From Planctomycetes bacterium B3_Pla (GTDB lineage: Bacteria; Planctomycetota; Phycisphaerae; Sedimentisphaerales; Anaerobacaceae): DNA of 64,000 nt. Location of the stretch: positions 36,968 to 100,967 of the forward strand of contig NJBM01000021.1 of NCBI GenBank assembly GCA_005223045.1. The letters run 5' to 3'. Below the pieces are notes generated by a model. The model worked only from the letters and a program-made list of their open reading frames with translations. It did no database searches and was not told the DNA's origin. This document shows, piece after piece, positions 8,739 through 17,789 of this stretch. Each line of letters begins with the position of its first letter. Position 1 is the first letter of the stretch. The translations under genes were made by a program, and so were the position numbers.

Positions 8739-11291
8739 TCAGTAGCCCGCCGAACCGCCCAGACCAATGTATTTTCGCTCTCCAAACGCCAGGCCCCGCA
8801 CACCCTGGGGCCAAATGCTGAATACAATTGAATGTCTGTCCAGCGATTCGTCCGTGCTGTAAGTAATGCCCCAGTAAAGCCTGTGATATCGCCTTATGAG
8901 CGTCATGTCGTTCCGCACCGACGCTCCATAGTCAAAATCATACTGTTGTGAAAAGACCACCGTATATCTGGGATCAAGCATATAAGTGACGGCGCTTGTA
9001 ACTGTATTCGAGCCTTTTTCGCCAAAGTTGTTGTCAATCCGTCTCAAGTATCTGCTGCCGAGATAAAACTGCAAATTAGGCCATCGCAGGTGCGAAAAGC
9101 CAACATTATATTGCTGCACGACTCCGCTCTGCATATCGAAATTCATATCGGACAGCACGGCAGTAGTATCGCTCAGACGCCATATATAGTCGGCTCCGAA
9201 ATAATTGCGCCTCGGGCCAAAAATGTGGCTGCCGCGTCTGTCTTGCTGCGGCGGCATTGCACCCGGCACACTTCCCAGCGGAACCGTCGAGCTAAAAGTA
9301 TTTATCGGCGGAATGAAGGGTTTATTCCAAATAAATTTATCCGCCCCCGCCGATGCATCGCCGGAATCATTGACCCACGTAACGTCCATATCCAGCCGCA
9401 TCCAGTCAACACTTCGCCGGTTCTCACCCAAGCCTCGCTTGGTTTGGAGCCTCTGTGAAATACCTACGTTTAGTGTATCGCGTTGTTCGATGACCGACTC
9501 GTTTTGGGTATAGGCAACAGCAGTCAAATGGGGCCTTATAACGTGCCGCAGACGATTCAAATCCCAAAGTTCCGATTTGACGCCCGGAAACACCTTCCAG
9601 TACGGGTTCGCTGAGACGCGCACACCCGTCTCACCGAACCAGACCTTATCCTCCCTCGGCGACGTTCCGCCGTCCAGGCCCCTGTAGAAACCCAACCCAT
9701 CTTCATACGCCACGGTCCCTGCCACGAAGGGCACAACTTTGGTCCGGCCCATTATCAGCGGCATATCAACTTCGTTTCTTGTCGTCATAAACGTAAAAAA
9801 CTGCTCTGAAGCAGTAGTATTATTGGACGATGCGAACCTCTGACGGAATCTGCTGATCTGGCTGTCGCTGTAGAACGTCAGTTTGTCGTCGAAAAACGAT
9901 TGGCCCGCCCTGTGATAGTCAACCGTGGGCAATTCATCCAGCTCGTCCACGAAATCGTTTATTCGCACTTTGCCCAGCAAAGACAGGCCCCAGTTGTTCT
10001 CGATTCGCTTCATATGAACGAGCGTTTCCTGCTCTTTGCCAACGTTGAACTCGTTGCGATAGAATCCTTCCATGAAATTCTCATCTGAAAGGTAGCTAAT
10101 CTCGGAAGTAAGCTGCCAGTTGTAGAGCAGAAAATGTCTGTGCCGCCAACTGAAGCGCCCGCGAAGATCGCGGACCGGCTCGAGGTTTTTCCGGCTGCTG
10201 TGTCTGCCGAGCCGGTCCTCGCCCGTATCGTGGATCAGATAACTCAGCATCCTGCCGTAATAGTTTTCCCCGGCGTACTCGGTTTCCGTTCCGCCGCCGA
10301 AGCCCCGTTTGCTGTAGTAATCCAGCGCCAAGGTGCTGTCCGTGCCTTCCGGCTCCTGCAAGCCCAACAGCCGGGCCAGATACCACCTGGTCTCGACCGA
10401 TGTTCCCCATGTGCTGTCGTGGCCGAGATGGACGCCCTTGAGAGGAAGATCGGGCCTGGTCTGATTGCTGCGGACAAAAGGCCAGTAAAAGATCGTCTTG
10501 TCATACATCTTCAAACGCACGTCGTGCATCTGTGCGTCAAAACTGTCTTTGGAAGCCCCGCCCTGCTGCTCGTCAACGGTAGTCGTATCGGTGACAATTA
10601 TGTTCGAAGCATTGAACGAAATCTGGGGCAGATAAAACTCGCTGGTCGTCAAAGTCATATTCTCGGCCGAGAATTGATTCTCCGCCAATTGCCTGATTTT
10701 CTTTGCCCTGACGTAAATCGGGATCCCCTCGGCCTCATCGAAGGTCCGAATAACTCCATTTGTGGCGACTGCTTTTTTTCTCTCAAAATCGTAGTAAATC
10801 TCATCGGCCCGAATCGTTCGCTGGCCTTCGGTCATCACAACGTCGCCGGATAGATAGACCGCTTGCACAGCTCCTCCGGGTAAAACACCTTCGGCATCGT
10901 TTTCCTCCTTGTCCTCCGGAGGTTGATCCCCGGACAGGAATATGACCCCGTTGTCAGCCTGAAACTCCAGGAGCCTGCCTGTCTCATCCTGCTTCTGCCA
11001 GAGATAGAACCTGGACGTGACGATTCCTATTCTCGCTACCTCGTCCCATTCGGCCGTAAAAGCTGACTGGCCCGCCGGCGACAGATTCACCGGGTACTTA
11101 AAACCGGGCTTTTTCTCTTTCGGCTTGACGGCTTCTTCAACAGATTCCTCCGCCGGCAGATCGGAGCCTGCAGGATCGCTACCCTCCGTCTGTATATCAT
11201 CAGCGCCGAGCGCACGCGCCGTCTCGACCTGCGTAGCAGGACCCGACAGCAAGACCAAGAAACACAAAATAATAAACGCCCTGGCTGGCAT
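8739..11291 (-). CDS. LptD-like outer-membrane beta-barrel protein
   Basis: 850 residues from the ATG at 11291, which begins a clear signal peptide (MPARAFIILCFLVLLSG). An OstA/LptA-like domain follows (about residues 100-230; GDVVMTEGQRTIRADEIYYD and KKAVATNGVIRT are the repeating beta-jellyroll motif). The long C-terminal region is rich in alternating aromatic and polar residues, as in outer-membrane barrels. LptD inserts lipopolysaccharide into the outer leaflet. The architecture and length fit, but the barrel is divergent and no LptE or LptA gene is nearby, so an OstA-family relative of other function is possible. An in-frame GTG at 11321 is a less likely start because it precedes the signal peptide. 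Confidence 0.65.
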   Translation of the reverse strand: MPARAFIILCFLVLLSGPATQVETARALGADDIQTEGSDPAGSDLPAEESVEEAVKPKEKKPGFKYPVNLSPAGQSAFTAEWDEVARIGIVTSRFYLWQKQDETGRLLEFQADNGVIFLSGDQPPEDKEENDAEGVLPGGAVQAVYLSGDVVMTEGQRTIRADEIYYDFERKKAVATNGVIRTFDEAEGIPIYVRAKKIRQLAENQFSAENMTLTTSEFYLPQISFNASNIIVTDTTTVDEQQGGASKDSFDAQMHDVRLKMYDKTIFYWPFVRSNQTRPDLPLKGVHLGHDSTWGTSVETRWYLARLLGLQEPEGTDSTLALDYYSKRGFGGGTETEYAGENYYGRMLSYLIHDTGEDRLGRHSSRKNLEPVRDLRGRFSWRHRHFLLYNWQLTSEISYLSDENFMEGFYRNEFNVGKEQETLVHMKRIENNWGLSLLGKVRINDFVDELDELPTVDYHRAGQSFFDDKLTFYSDSQISRFRQRFASSNNTTASEQFFTFMTTRNEVDMPLIMGRTKVVPFVAGTVAYEDGLGFYRGLDGGTSPREDKVWFGETGVRVSANPYWKVFPGVKSELWDLNRLRHVIRPHLTAVAYTQNESVIEQRDTLNVGISQRLQTKRGLGENRRSVDWMRLDMDVTWVNDSGDASAGADKFIWNKPFIPPINTFSSTVPLGSVPGAMPPQQDRRGSHIFGPRRNYFGADYIWRLSDTTAVLSDMNFDMQSGVVQQYNVGFSHLRWPNLQFYLGSRYLRRIDNNFGEKGSNTVTSAVTYMLDPRYTVVFSQQYDFDYGASVRNDMTLIRRYHRLYWGITYSTDESLDRHSIVFSIWPQGVRGLAFGERKYIGLGGSAGY

Positions 11292-11363
11292 AACAACTCT
11301 CACGGTTCGTCGTGCCCCCACCTTCGCAGGGGCAAGCCTGTCCCCGCAAAAGCGGGGGTATTA

Positions 11364-11408
11364 CGTCGTGTGTATTGCGAAATACGCGGAACGTAACACG
11401 CAATACGA
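11364..11408. repeat. Dispersed repeat, family A (CGCAATACG type)
   Basis: Contains GTGTATTGCGAAATACGC and CACGCAATACGAG, short words that recur at 13.6, 14.6, 33.1 and 63.9 kb. It lies in the 296-base gap before the plus-strand genes. The same gap also has GCGGATA words (about 11510-11570) repeated in both orientations. Confidence 0.7.
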
Positions 11409-11587
11409 GACATTTCGCCGACGATTATAGTCCGGCGATGCCGCAAAGCCAGCAAAAAGCCGGCGCCCAATATCAATAACTTGATTTATGTAAAACTTTG
11501 CCGTAAAAAAGCGGATACCGTGGAGCGCAAAGCGGATAGGCTCTACGTCCTATACTAACCGCTATCCGCTATATGCTAAAGGTTAAT

Positions 11588-11863
11588 ATGAGCAAGAAAG
11601 AGTATTCACGATACCAGAAGACGGTAATATCAGGCTACTACGAAAACCTCGACACGATAATGCTCCAGAAGCTTGGCGAGCTTGTGACCGAATTGTACTT
11701 AGCCGACACAAGGGCCAAACAAGACCGGCTCTGGCAACGCGCCAACAAGGCAATGACAAAGCTAAAAATCCCCCCCGCGCTCATCGATCACATCATGGAA
11801 AAACGGAGCGTCGAAATATTAGCGAAAAACCTCCAGGACTGGTCGGGCAATAAGAAAAAATGA
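11588..11863 (+). CDS. Small conserved hypothetical protein
   Basis: 91 residues from the ATG at 11588, preceded by AAAGG at 5 bases; an ATG five codons earlier lacks a ribosome-binding site. The protein is charged and helical, without a signal peptide or membrane segment. Segments such as YYENLDTIMLQKLGELVTEL and AMTKLKIPPALIDHIM look like a soluble helical bundle. From memory, similar small proteins occur beside unrelated genes in other planctomycetes, but I know no function. A TPR remnant lies 34 bases downstream. Confidence 0.6.
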   Translation: MSKKEYSRYQKTVISGYYENLDTIMLQKLGELVTELYLADTRAKQDRLWQRANKAMTKLKIPPALIDHIMEKRSVEILAKNLQDWSGNKKK

Positions 11864-11897
11864 AGATACCGTGGGCGGCATTGAAGGGATTCTTGAA

Positions 11898-12038
11898 ATG
11901 CGGAACGACTTCTACTCGAAGCCGTTGAAAGTCAATCCCCTCAAGTTCGGCTACGAGCATCCGCATACATTGGAATCGTGTCTCAACCTGATCGACCTCT
12001 ACGGAACCTGGGGCAAGCCTGAGAAGGCCGAGCAGTGA
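11898..12038 (+). pseudogene. TPR-repeat remnant of a planctomycete kinase/TPR-type protein
   Basis: A 46-codon open stretch encodes GYEHPHTLESCLNLIDLYGT followed by WGKPEKAEQ and a stop. This is the consensus of the TPR_10/12-like repeats (E-HP-TL-S-NL-LY-WGKPEKAE) found at the C-terminus of many large planctomycete Ser/Thr kinases and TPR proteins. Only one and a fraction of a repeat remain and no ribosome-binding site precedes the ATG, so it is taken as a decayed gene end rather than a functional gene. Confidence 0.5.
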
Positions 12039-12449
12039 CGAGCCAGGTTGCCTGATAAATCAGCCGCAGTAGAGTAATAGCATATCCGGATGGGTGAAGC
12101 AGCGACTCACTGGAAAGCCGTCTCATACGGATTATGACAGATTCTCGTGCACAGGTTGTCATCCTGAACGAAGCGAAGCGCAGTGAAGGATCTGGGTTAA
12201 GAATCGATCTATAACCCTATTCGCTGCCCAGATTCTTCGCCTCCGGCTCAGAATGACAAAATTGCCGGGTGCCTTCAGATTTAGCATAATTCGTATCACG
12301 TCTATCGCATACAAATTTGGCCTTTGCCCTGGGCCACTGGGGCGATATACTATCAATAAGCGCCGGCGAAATCGGAAATAGGGGGTTTTCTTCGATTTTT
12401 CGATTAACAAAGCGCTGCCGGCTAACGACTAACTCCTTTGGAGACAAAT
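12039..12449. other. Intergenic stretch holding a REPIN-like palindrome
   Basis: No gene is supported here. The stretch holds the imperfect palindrome at 12157-12258 and an AT-rich leader before the PilT-like gene. The GGAGA ribosome-binding site of that gene lies at the end. Confidence 0.6.
12157..12258. repeat. REPIN-like palindrome (TGTCATCCTGA...TCAGAATGACA)
   Basis: The left arm starts TGTCATCCTGAACGAAGCG and reaches GGATCTGGG; the right arm runs CCCAGATTCTTCGCC to TCAGAATGACA in inverted orientation. The arms are imperfect inverted copies of the well-known 'TCATTCTGAGCGAAGCGAAGAATC' class of intergenic repeat. Related elements occur at 27.7-27.9 and 61.2 kb. Confidence 0.7.
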
Positions 12450-13586
12450 ATGTCAGAAGAATATTCGGCGACGGCTAAAATTTATCCTACTCCGGAGCAT
12501 GACAAGCTCAGCATCCGCGACATGCTGGACTACTTCGAGAAGCACGGCGCGATGCGGGTCTCCGACCTGCACATAAAAGTGGGTACGCCGCCGGCATATC
12601 GCATCGACGGAGACCTTGTCAAGCTCAAAGGCCCGAAAGTAACGCCGCAGATGGCCAAGCAGCTCCTCTACCCGCTTCTTAGCAACGAAAACATGCGCAA
12701 GCTCCGCAGCGACCGCAGTGTGGACAGCTCATATCGAATCGGTTCGCTGCAATTTCGAATAAATATCTTCGCGGAAAACGACGGCCTTGCCGGGGCAATC
12801 CGAGCGCTGTCGCTGGATATCCCACCAGTGGAAGATATCGGCTTTCCAAACAACGTCTGGCAGGATATCATCAATCGCAAACACGGCCTGGTCCTTATGA
12901 CCGGTATTACGGGTGCCGGCAAGTCCACAACAATTGCCTCGATTATCGACCGAATCAGCGAGAAAAGTGCCTGCCGAATCTTGACCATCGAAGACCCTAT
13001 AGAATACATCTTTGCGCAGAAGCACTCGATGATATCGCAGCGTGAGGTTGGAAGGGACCTCAAGTCCTTTCCTCAGGGGCTCAAGGAGATGCTGCGGCAG
13101 GACCCCGACATAATATTTGTCGGCGAAATGCGCGACCCGGAAACGATTGCCATGACACTCATGGCCGCCGAGACGGGCCATCTGGTATTCTCCACGCTGC
13201 ACACAAGAGACGTGACCGGCACGGTCACAAGGATACTGGACTATTTCCCGGCCGGCAGGCAGGCCGAGGTGCGAAATCAGCTCTCGCTCGGGCTGGCCTA
13301 TATTGTATGCCAGAAACTCATACCCAAGAAAGACGCCAGCGGAAGAATTGTGGCGATGGAGATACTCAACAACAACTACGCCTGTGCCAACCTGATACGT
13401 GTAGGCAAGGTCGAGCAGATATACTCGCAACTGCAGACGAAGACCCAGGACAAGCCCGATGAAAAGATGATAACATTGGAAAGGCACATGGCAATGCTCG
13501 TCCAGCAGGACAAAATTGACCTGCTCGAGGCAAAAAAATGGGTCAACGATATAAAGTGCTTCTCTGACGCCATGCAGCGGGTGTAA
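12450..13586 (+). CDS. PilT-type retraction/secretion ATPase
   Basis: 378 residues from the ATG at 12450 (GGAGA 6 bases upstream). It belongs to the PilT/GspE hexameric ATPases that drive pilus retraction or type II secretion. Visible are Walker A GITGAGKSTT, the Asp-box segment ILTIEDPIEYIF, Walker B DPDIIFVGEMRDPET and the His-box HLVFSTLHTRD. Absence of a GspE N1 domain and of the zinc-binding Cys tetrad argues for PilT rather than PilB. A pseudopilin gene 2 kb away on the other strand belongs to the same kind of machine. No other pil genes are in the window. Confidence 0.88.
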   Translation: MSEEYSATAKIYPTPEHDKLSIRDMLDYFEKHGAMRVSDLHIKVGTPPAYRIDGDLVKLKGPKVTPQMAKQLLYPLLSNENMRKLRSDRSVDSSYRIGSLQFRINIFAENDGLAGAIRALSLDIPPVEDIGFPNNVWQDIINRKHGLVLMTGITGAGKSTTIASIIDRISEKSACRILTIEDPIEYIFAQKHSMISQREVGRDLKSFPQGLKEMLRQDPDIIFVGEMRDPETIAMTLMAAETGHLVFSTLHTRDVTGTVTRILDYFPAGRQAEVRNQLSLGLAYIVCQKLIPKKDASGRIVAMEILNNNYACANLIRVGKVEQIYSQLQTKTQDKPDEKMITLERHMAMLVQQDKIDLLEAKKWVNDIKCFSDAMQRV

Positions 13587-13590
13587 GTTC

Positions 13591-13667
13591 GTTGTGCGTC
13601 GTGCGTGATGCGTATTGCGTCCCTTCACGCACGGCGTAATACGCTATACGCTATACGCAATACGATT
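13591..13667. repeat. Dispersed repeat, family A, upstream of first zinc-ribbon gene
   Basis: GTGCGTGATGCGTATTGCGT is followed by an inverted part CACGCACGGCGTAATACGC and ends CTATACGCAATACGATTAT directly before the ATG at 13670. No ribosome-binding site separates the repeat from the start codon. Confidence 0.75.
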
Positions 13668-13669
13668 AT

Positions 13670-14578
13670 ATGACGATCCAGTTCAACTGCCCGAATTGCG
13701 ATGCAGTGATTGCCTTTGACGACAAGCACTGTGGAAAACACGCCCGGTGCTACACCTGCGGACAGGGATTCATAATCCCCTTCAAGGACGGAGACAAGGC
13801 AAAGAAAGTCAAGCCGACCGAAGAAAAAGGCGAATCTCTGCCCGGCTTTTACAGAGCGGTGTTCGTTGATAACCGGCAGCTCTTCACGACTCCCCGGAAT
13901 GTGACCGGCCTGGTGTTCATAGCAACGGCGGTCTGCTGCAAATTCTTCGTGGCCGGCCGAAACTACACTCTGACTATACCAGGGGCCGCGTACACTGTCG
14001 ATCTTCCTTTGCCAATAGGCCACGTTCTACATGCTGCCGCATGGGGGTTCCTGTTCTGGTATTACATGGAAATAGTCTATTCGACCGCGTTCGACCGGGA
14101 AGACCTGCCGGACGTGGTTGTGGGAGGGCCCAGGGGATTCGTCCGGCTGATTGTCCGGTCCATATACACATTTTTCATTGTGCTGTTGGCCGTTGAGCTG
14201 CCCCTGCTGATTTATCTTGCAACCTCGGCGATAACCAACGTCGAATGGCCCGTGCTTTTCTATGTATTTTTGTTCGGCGGACTGTTCTTGCTTCCGATGG
14301 CTATACTGACTGTAGCCGTAGGAAAAGACCTTACACTGTTGAGGCCCGACTATCTTGTTGCCGCTATTTTAAGAGGGTTCAGGCCCTACCTGGCGCCGGC
14401 GGTACTGCTTGGCGCCGCCGGCGCCATTCAGACGCAGGCGAACCAGTATTCAAACCAGGGCTTTGCCGTAGCGGCATGGCATTTGCTGTTGAATCTAACG
14501 GTGCAGGTGGTGATCCTCATCGCTATGCGCTCGATAGGCCTGTTCTACCGCCATTATAGCTGTTATTTGCAATGGTGA
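13670..14578 (+). CDS. Zinc-ribbon multi-pass membrane protein (tandem paralog 1)
   Basis: 302 residues of unknown function. The N-terminus is a rubredoxin-like zinc ribbon (CPNC at 8-11 and CYTC around 28-31, ending GFIIPF), followed by a charged linker and about six membrane helices from residue 75 to the C-terminus. The overall plan of a cytoplasmic ribbon plus a Yip1-like membrane bundle is common in planctomycetes. It is followed after 82 bases by a paralog with the same architecture. The sequence before the ATG is a family A repeat and offers no Shine-Dalgarno, so initiation may be leaderless or rely on upstream transcription from the pilT side. Function not assigned. Confidence 0.8.
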   Translation: MTIQFNCPNCDAVIAFDDKHCGKHARCYTCGQGFIIPFKDGDKAKKVKPTEEKGESLPGFYRAVFVDNRQLFTTPRNVTGLVFIATAVCCKFFVAGRNYTLTIPGAAYTVDLPLPIGHVLHAAAWGFLFWYYMEIVYSTAFDREDLPDVVVGGPRGFVRLIVRSIYTFFIVLLAVELPLLIYLATSAITNVEWPVLFYVFLFGGLFLLPMAILTVAVGKDLTLLRPDYLVAAILRGFRPYLAPAVLLGAAGAIQTQANQYSNQGFAVAAWHLLLNLTVQVVILIAMRSIGLFYRHYSCYLQW

Positions 14579-14591
14579 AAAATCAGTATTC

Positions 14592-14659
14592 CGCCGTGCG
14601 TGAGTCATATCACGCAAAAAGAGAACGCAATACGATATACAATATACGCAATACGATTA
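14592..14659. repeat. Dispersed repeat, family A, upstream of second zinc-ribbon gene
   Basis: Contains GTGCGTGAGTCATATCACGC and ATATACGCAATACGATTAC, ending 1 base before the next ATG exactly as the copy before the first paralog does. The gene duplication therefore probably included the repeat. Confidence 0.75.
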
Positions 14660-14660
14660 C

Positions 14661-15557
14661 ATGACGATCCAATTTTGCTGCCCCAATTGTAATGCAGTTA
14701 TCGCCTTCCACGACAAGCACTGTGGAAAACGCGCTCGATGCACCACCTGCGGACAGCTTTTCACTATCCCCTCAAAAGACAACGAAAAGCCAAAGAAATA
14801 CGAGCCGCCCAAGGACAAGGGCGAACCGCTGCCCGGCTTCTACCGTGCGGTGTTCGTTGACAGTTGGAAGCTGTTTACAAGGGCGAAAAACGCGACCGGA
14901 CTTGTCTTTGTCACGGCAGCGGTGTGCTTTAAGTTCTTTGCAGGCCACACAGATTACTCCTTCACTATGGGTTACTTCAGGGTCCAGGCCCCGACCGGAT
15001 TGATAATTACACTTTCATCGTGGGGATGCCTATTCTGGTATTACATGGAGATAATCAAATCGACGGCGCTCGATATCGAAGAGTTACCGGACGTTTACAT
15101 GAGCGGCCTTTTCGGCTTCATTTGGAACATCGCCAAGTCCCTGTATCTCTTTGCACTCTCGCTGGCAGTGGCCCTTGTGCCCTGCATTATTTCCGTCGCA
15201 GCATTGGGAACCGACACCATCGTTTCGCGTATGCTGGCTCTTGCAGGATTATTCATATTTCCAATAGCAATTTTGACCTTCTCGGTCGGCAGGGATATAT
15301 GGATGATTTTCCGGCCGGACTATCTTATCAAGCCTGTCACGCAGGCCTTCCGGCCCTACACGGTCGCGGCAGGGCTGCTCATACTGGCCTGGGTTTTTCA
15401 GCTCAAAACCCTTTGGTACGACGATTTATCGGACAGAGGCAGTCTTGTCATAGGATTGCACCTTTGCGCCAATCTCGGCGTCCAGGTGGTAGCGATAATT
15501 GCGATGCGCTCGATAGGCCTGTTCTACCGGCACTTTAGCTGCCATTTTCCGTGGTAA
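14661..15557 (+). CDS. Zinc-ribbon multi-pass membrane protein (tandem paralog 2)
   Basis: 298 residues, a paralog of the preceding gene. It opens MTIQFCCPNCNAVIAF (first paralog: MTIQFNCPNCDAVIAF), keeps the four cysteines (CPNC and CTTC) and ends with the same SIGLFYRH motif before a short tail. About six membrane helices follow the linker. The central helices have diverged far more than the ribbon and the C-terminal helix, which points to conserved roles for those two ends. No enzymatic motif is visible. Confidence 0.8.
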   Translation: MTIQFCCPNCNAVIAFHDKHCGKRARCTTCGQLFTIPSKDNEKPKKYEPPKDKGEPLPGFYRAVFVDSWKLFTRAKNATGLVFVTAAVCFKFFAGHTDYSFTMGYFRVQAPTGLIITLSSWGCLFWYYMEIIKSTALDIEELPDVYMSGLFGFIWNIAKSLYLFALSLAVALVPCIISVAALGTDTIVSRMLALAGLFIFPIAILTFSVGRDIWMIFRPDYLIKPVTQAFRPYTVAAGLLILAWVFQLKTLWYDDLSDRGSLVIGLHLCANLGVQVVAIIAMRSIGLFYRHFSCHFPW

Positions 15558-15635
15558 GATTTCGTAAAGAAAGGTTGCACTTCTTGATATGGAAAAACCG
15601 CACAGGGGTGGTGGGATCGCCCATGTTACGCGCAT

Positions 15636-16139
15636 TTAATAATCGTAATACGGAGTGCCCTTGATGTCGCTGCCGGTCCAGTTAAGTGCAATCTCGCCGG
15701 TCTCTTTTTTGTAAAGCCATCCGCTGGATGTTCCGTCAACCACGGCAGAGAATGCCGTAGCCTCGGCCACGTATGTAATGGTCGATAGGCCGCTAAACGG
15801 ATTCTTGGGAATTTTCCTCAGATAAGGCCCATACAGGAACGGGTCGGCAGGCACCGTGGAGGGCGAGGCCAAACCGGCCACAGTGGTGGTCCCGATAAAC
15901 TGAAGCTCCAGAACGGCTAAAGTCGTGCCAACGCCACTAACGTATCCCGGCGGGAAGCTGTTGTGCTGCAGCGCGTAGAGCTCAATCTGGGTTCGAACTG
16001 TCGCCAGATTGGTCAGGGAGGCTGAATCCTTGGCCTGCACCACATTGCCCCGGAATTGAGGTATTACAATCGCGGCCATTATGCCTAAAATTGCCACGAC
16101 AATTATCATCTCGACAAGTGTAAAGCCTTTTTTTCTCAT
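15636..16139 (-). CDS. Type II secretion/type IV pseudopilin (GspG-like)
   Basis: 167 residues from the ATG at 16139, which has AGGAG 9 bases upstream; longer in-frame starts would precede the prepilin signal. The N-terminus MRKKGFTLVEMIIVVAILG is a classic prepilin signal: cleavage after Gly5, methylated Phe, and Glu at position +5 of the mature protein. The rest is a small alpha/beta pilin domain with PADPFLYGPYLRKIPKNPF, which resembles the calcium-loop region of GspG major pseudopilins. It would be processed by a prepilin peptidase and assembled at the inner membrane, plausibly with the PilT-type ATPase gene nearby. Confidence 0.85.
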   Translation of the reverse strand: MRKKGFTLVEMIIVVAILGIMAAIVIPQFRGNVVQAKDSASLTNLATVRTQIELYALQHNSFPPGYVSGVGTTLAVLELQFIGTTTVAGLASPSTVPADPFLYGPYLRKIPKNPFSGLSTITYVAEATAFSAVVDGTSSGWLYKKETGEIALNWTGSDIKGTPYYDY

Positions 16140-16778
16140 TTGTTTCAACTCCTGCCAATACCGGCGAATTTCAATCACATCTCAACTATCGGCTATTACG
16201 AAGGCCTGCTTTGGAAAGAATAGTCATTGAAAGCATACTTTTTTGAGAATAGTTGCGGCAGAAAACTCGCTATAACCAATAAAACTACACGGCGGGCACA
16301 TCTACGGCTCCCACCACGGTCAGCCACCGATAAATATATTCAGATTGGCCCTTACCGCCAATATGACGCTTTGTCAGCAGTGCCCCGGCTCGCGACAACA
16401 AATGCCACAGCCGAAAAGTGCGCAACTCATAGACACAGCAGTCAATGTAGATGCGGCAATCAACTGGGATTTTATCGGTCCTTTAGTTGGTCCGGTCTAT
16501 GTAAATTCAGCCTGGACAAAGAAAGATTATATTTGCTTTTTACCGAATTTGATCTTATAATTTTATATAGGTAAGTGACCCAAAAAGGCATTTCTTGCCT
16601 TGGGGGAAGTTTTTCAATGACACAGAGAACGCGCATATTCCGCTCGTCACGGGGCCGAAGACTGTCACGACTTCCGTCTTCTGCGCAGCGCGCATATCCT
16701 TTTGGTACAATCCCAGCCGTGAACAACGTATGGTGTAATAAGAGTTTCTCTAATAAACTTTTCTTGGAGGGTAGATTC
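16140..16778. other. Long intergenic region between pseudopilin and secreted-protein genes
   Basis: No convincing gene. A hairpin CCCAAAAAGGCA/TGCCTTGGG lies at 16579-16604 and GAAGAC/GTCTTC pairs near 16662-16683, so the 200 bases before the ATG at 16779 may form a structured leader. I do not recognise a known riboswitch. A divergent promoter for the pseudopilin gene is expected near 16150-16230 but not clear. Confidence 0.45.
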
Positions 16779-17666
16779 ATGGAGAAAAAGGAACGTACAA
16801 AAGGGGTCCTTTCATCGATCCTATGGACTGCTCTGGCATTTCAGCTATGCGCAGTGCCGGATGCACGGGGCCAGTTCTATGATGGAGGGGCTACCTACGA
16901 CATTACAGAGGACTCCGGCTACGCATTCATAGATGGCGAAGGGACGGTTGTCAACCTTCACGCGACCATCGCGAATGCCATCTATGTGTGCCACTTTGGA
17001 GCCCCGGGGGCAACGCTAAACTTCTTTGATGATGCCCGTGCAGGCCTTATCTATGCGGACACCGGCAGCTATGTAAACATCTATGGCGGCTCAGTTGACG
17101 TTTGGGTGTCTGTGTCAACGGGTACTGAGGTTACGATCTACGGCGAGCAGTTCGTAGTAGTCGATGCTGCCGGCACACATGAATACGATCCGGGCACGAT
17201 GCTTTCCACTGCAAATGCGGTATTGACCGCTTATGATGGTTGGGGAGAAGTGCTTTTCAACGGGCGTATCTCGTGTGTAGAAGGCGCTTATGTATCGCTC
17301 GCCAGTGAAAACGTGGAAAGCGGGGGCCTCGATGTTCAGATTGACGTCAAACCAGGCTCCAATTCGAACGTTATCAATTCTCGCTCCAGGGGCAAGGTTG
17401 CCGTGGCGGTTCTGTCAGACGCAACTTTCGATGCGACGCAACTGCTTCCTGAAACCGTGAACTTTGCGGGTGCCGGTGTGGCCCAGAACAAAAAAGGCAA
17501 ATACATGGCTCACGCAGAGGACGTCGATGACGATGGTAATGACGACATGGTGTTACATTTCAGAACGAATGAGCTGGAACTGGAAGACGGCATCATAACC
17601 GTTACGTTGACGGGCCAGATCAACGGCGAAGCGATATCGGGGACCGATAATGTGCGTGTACTGTAG
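16779..17666 (+). CDS. Secreted protein with C-terminal beta-sandwich domain
   Basis: 295 residues from the ATG at 16779, preceded by GGAGGG. A signal peptide (about residues 1-32, with LSSILWTALAFQLCAVPDA) precedes a region of short beta-repeats with an autotransporter-like look (residues 40-185; the pattern VNIYGGSV, VTIYGEQF). The C-terminal 110 residues (from VQIDVKPGSNSNVINSRSRG to the end) are a domain often found at the ends of secreted planctomycete proteins, with an Asp-rich DVDDDGNDDMVLHF calcium-loop-like motif. The role is probably extracellular or surface-bound; no enzyme motif is seen. Confidence 0.7.
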   Translation: MEKKERTKGVLSSILWTALAFQLCAVPDARGQFYDGGATYDITEDSGYAFIDGEGTVVNLHATIANAIYVCHFGAPGATLNFFDDARAGLIYADTGSYVNIYGGSVDVWVSVSTGTEVTIYGEQFVVVDAAGTHEYDPGTMLSTANAVLTAYDGWGEVLFNGRISCVEGAYVSLASENVESGGLDVQIDVKPGSNSNVINSRSRGKVAVAVLSDATFDATQLLPETVNFAGAGVAQNKKGKYMAHAEDVDDDGNDDMVLHFRTNELELEDGIITVTLTGQINGEAISGTDNVRVL

Positions 17667-17692
17667 TCGAAAAAGAAATAGACTTTTTCGAC
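17666..17692. terminator. Hairpin after the secreted-protein gene
   Basis: GTCGAAAAAG pairs perfectly with CTTTTTCGAC around a 7-base loop, just after the stop codon. The T run inside the right arm suits a terminator for the plus-strand gene. Confidence 0.55.
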
Positions 17693-17726
17693 CGTAAAAC
17701 CGAGTCGATAGTCAAAAAACAATCCG

Positions 17727-17757
17727 GGGCCTGTGCCGAACAAATCGACACAGGCCC
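17727..17757. terminator. Hairpin between convergent genes
   Basis: GGGCCTGTG pairs with CACAGGCCC around a 13-base loop. It lies between the plus-strand secreted-protein gene and the end of the minus-strand LamG gene and could stop transcription from either side. A strong T run is lacking. Confidence 0.5.
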
Positions 17758-17789
17758 TTAACTTATGCGCAAATTTACTTATGGCCGCT

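Noticed and set aside
16227..16574. Possible 115-codon gene on the plus strand
   Set aside because: No ribosome-binding site, no family, and a composition unlike the genes around it.
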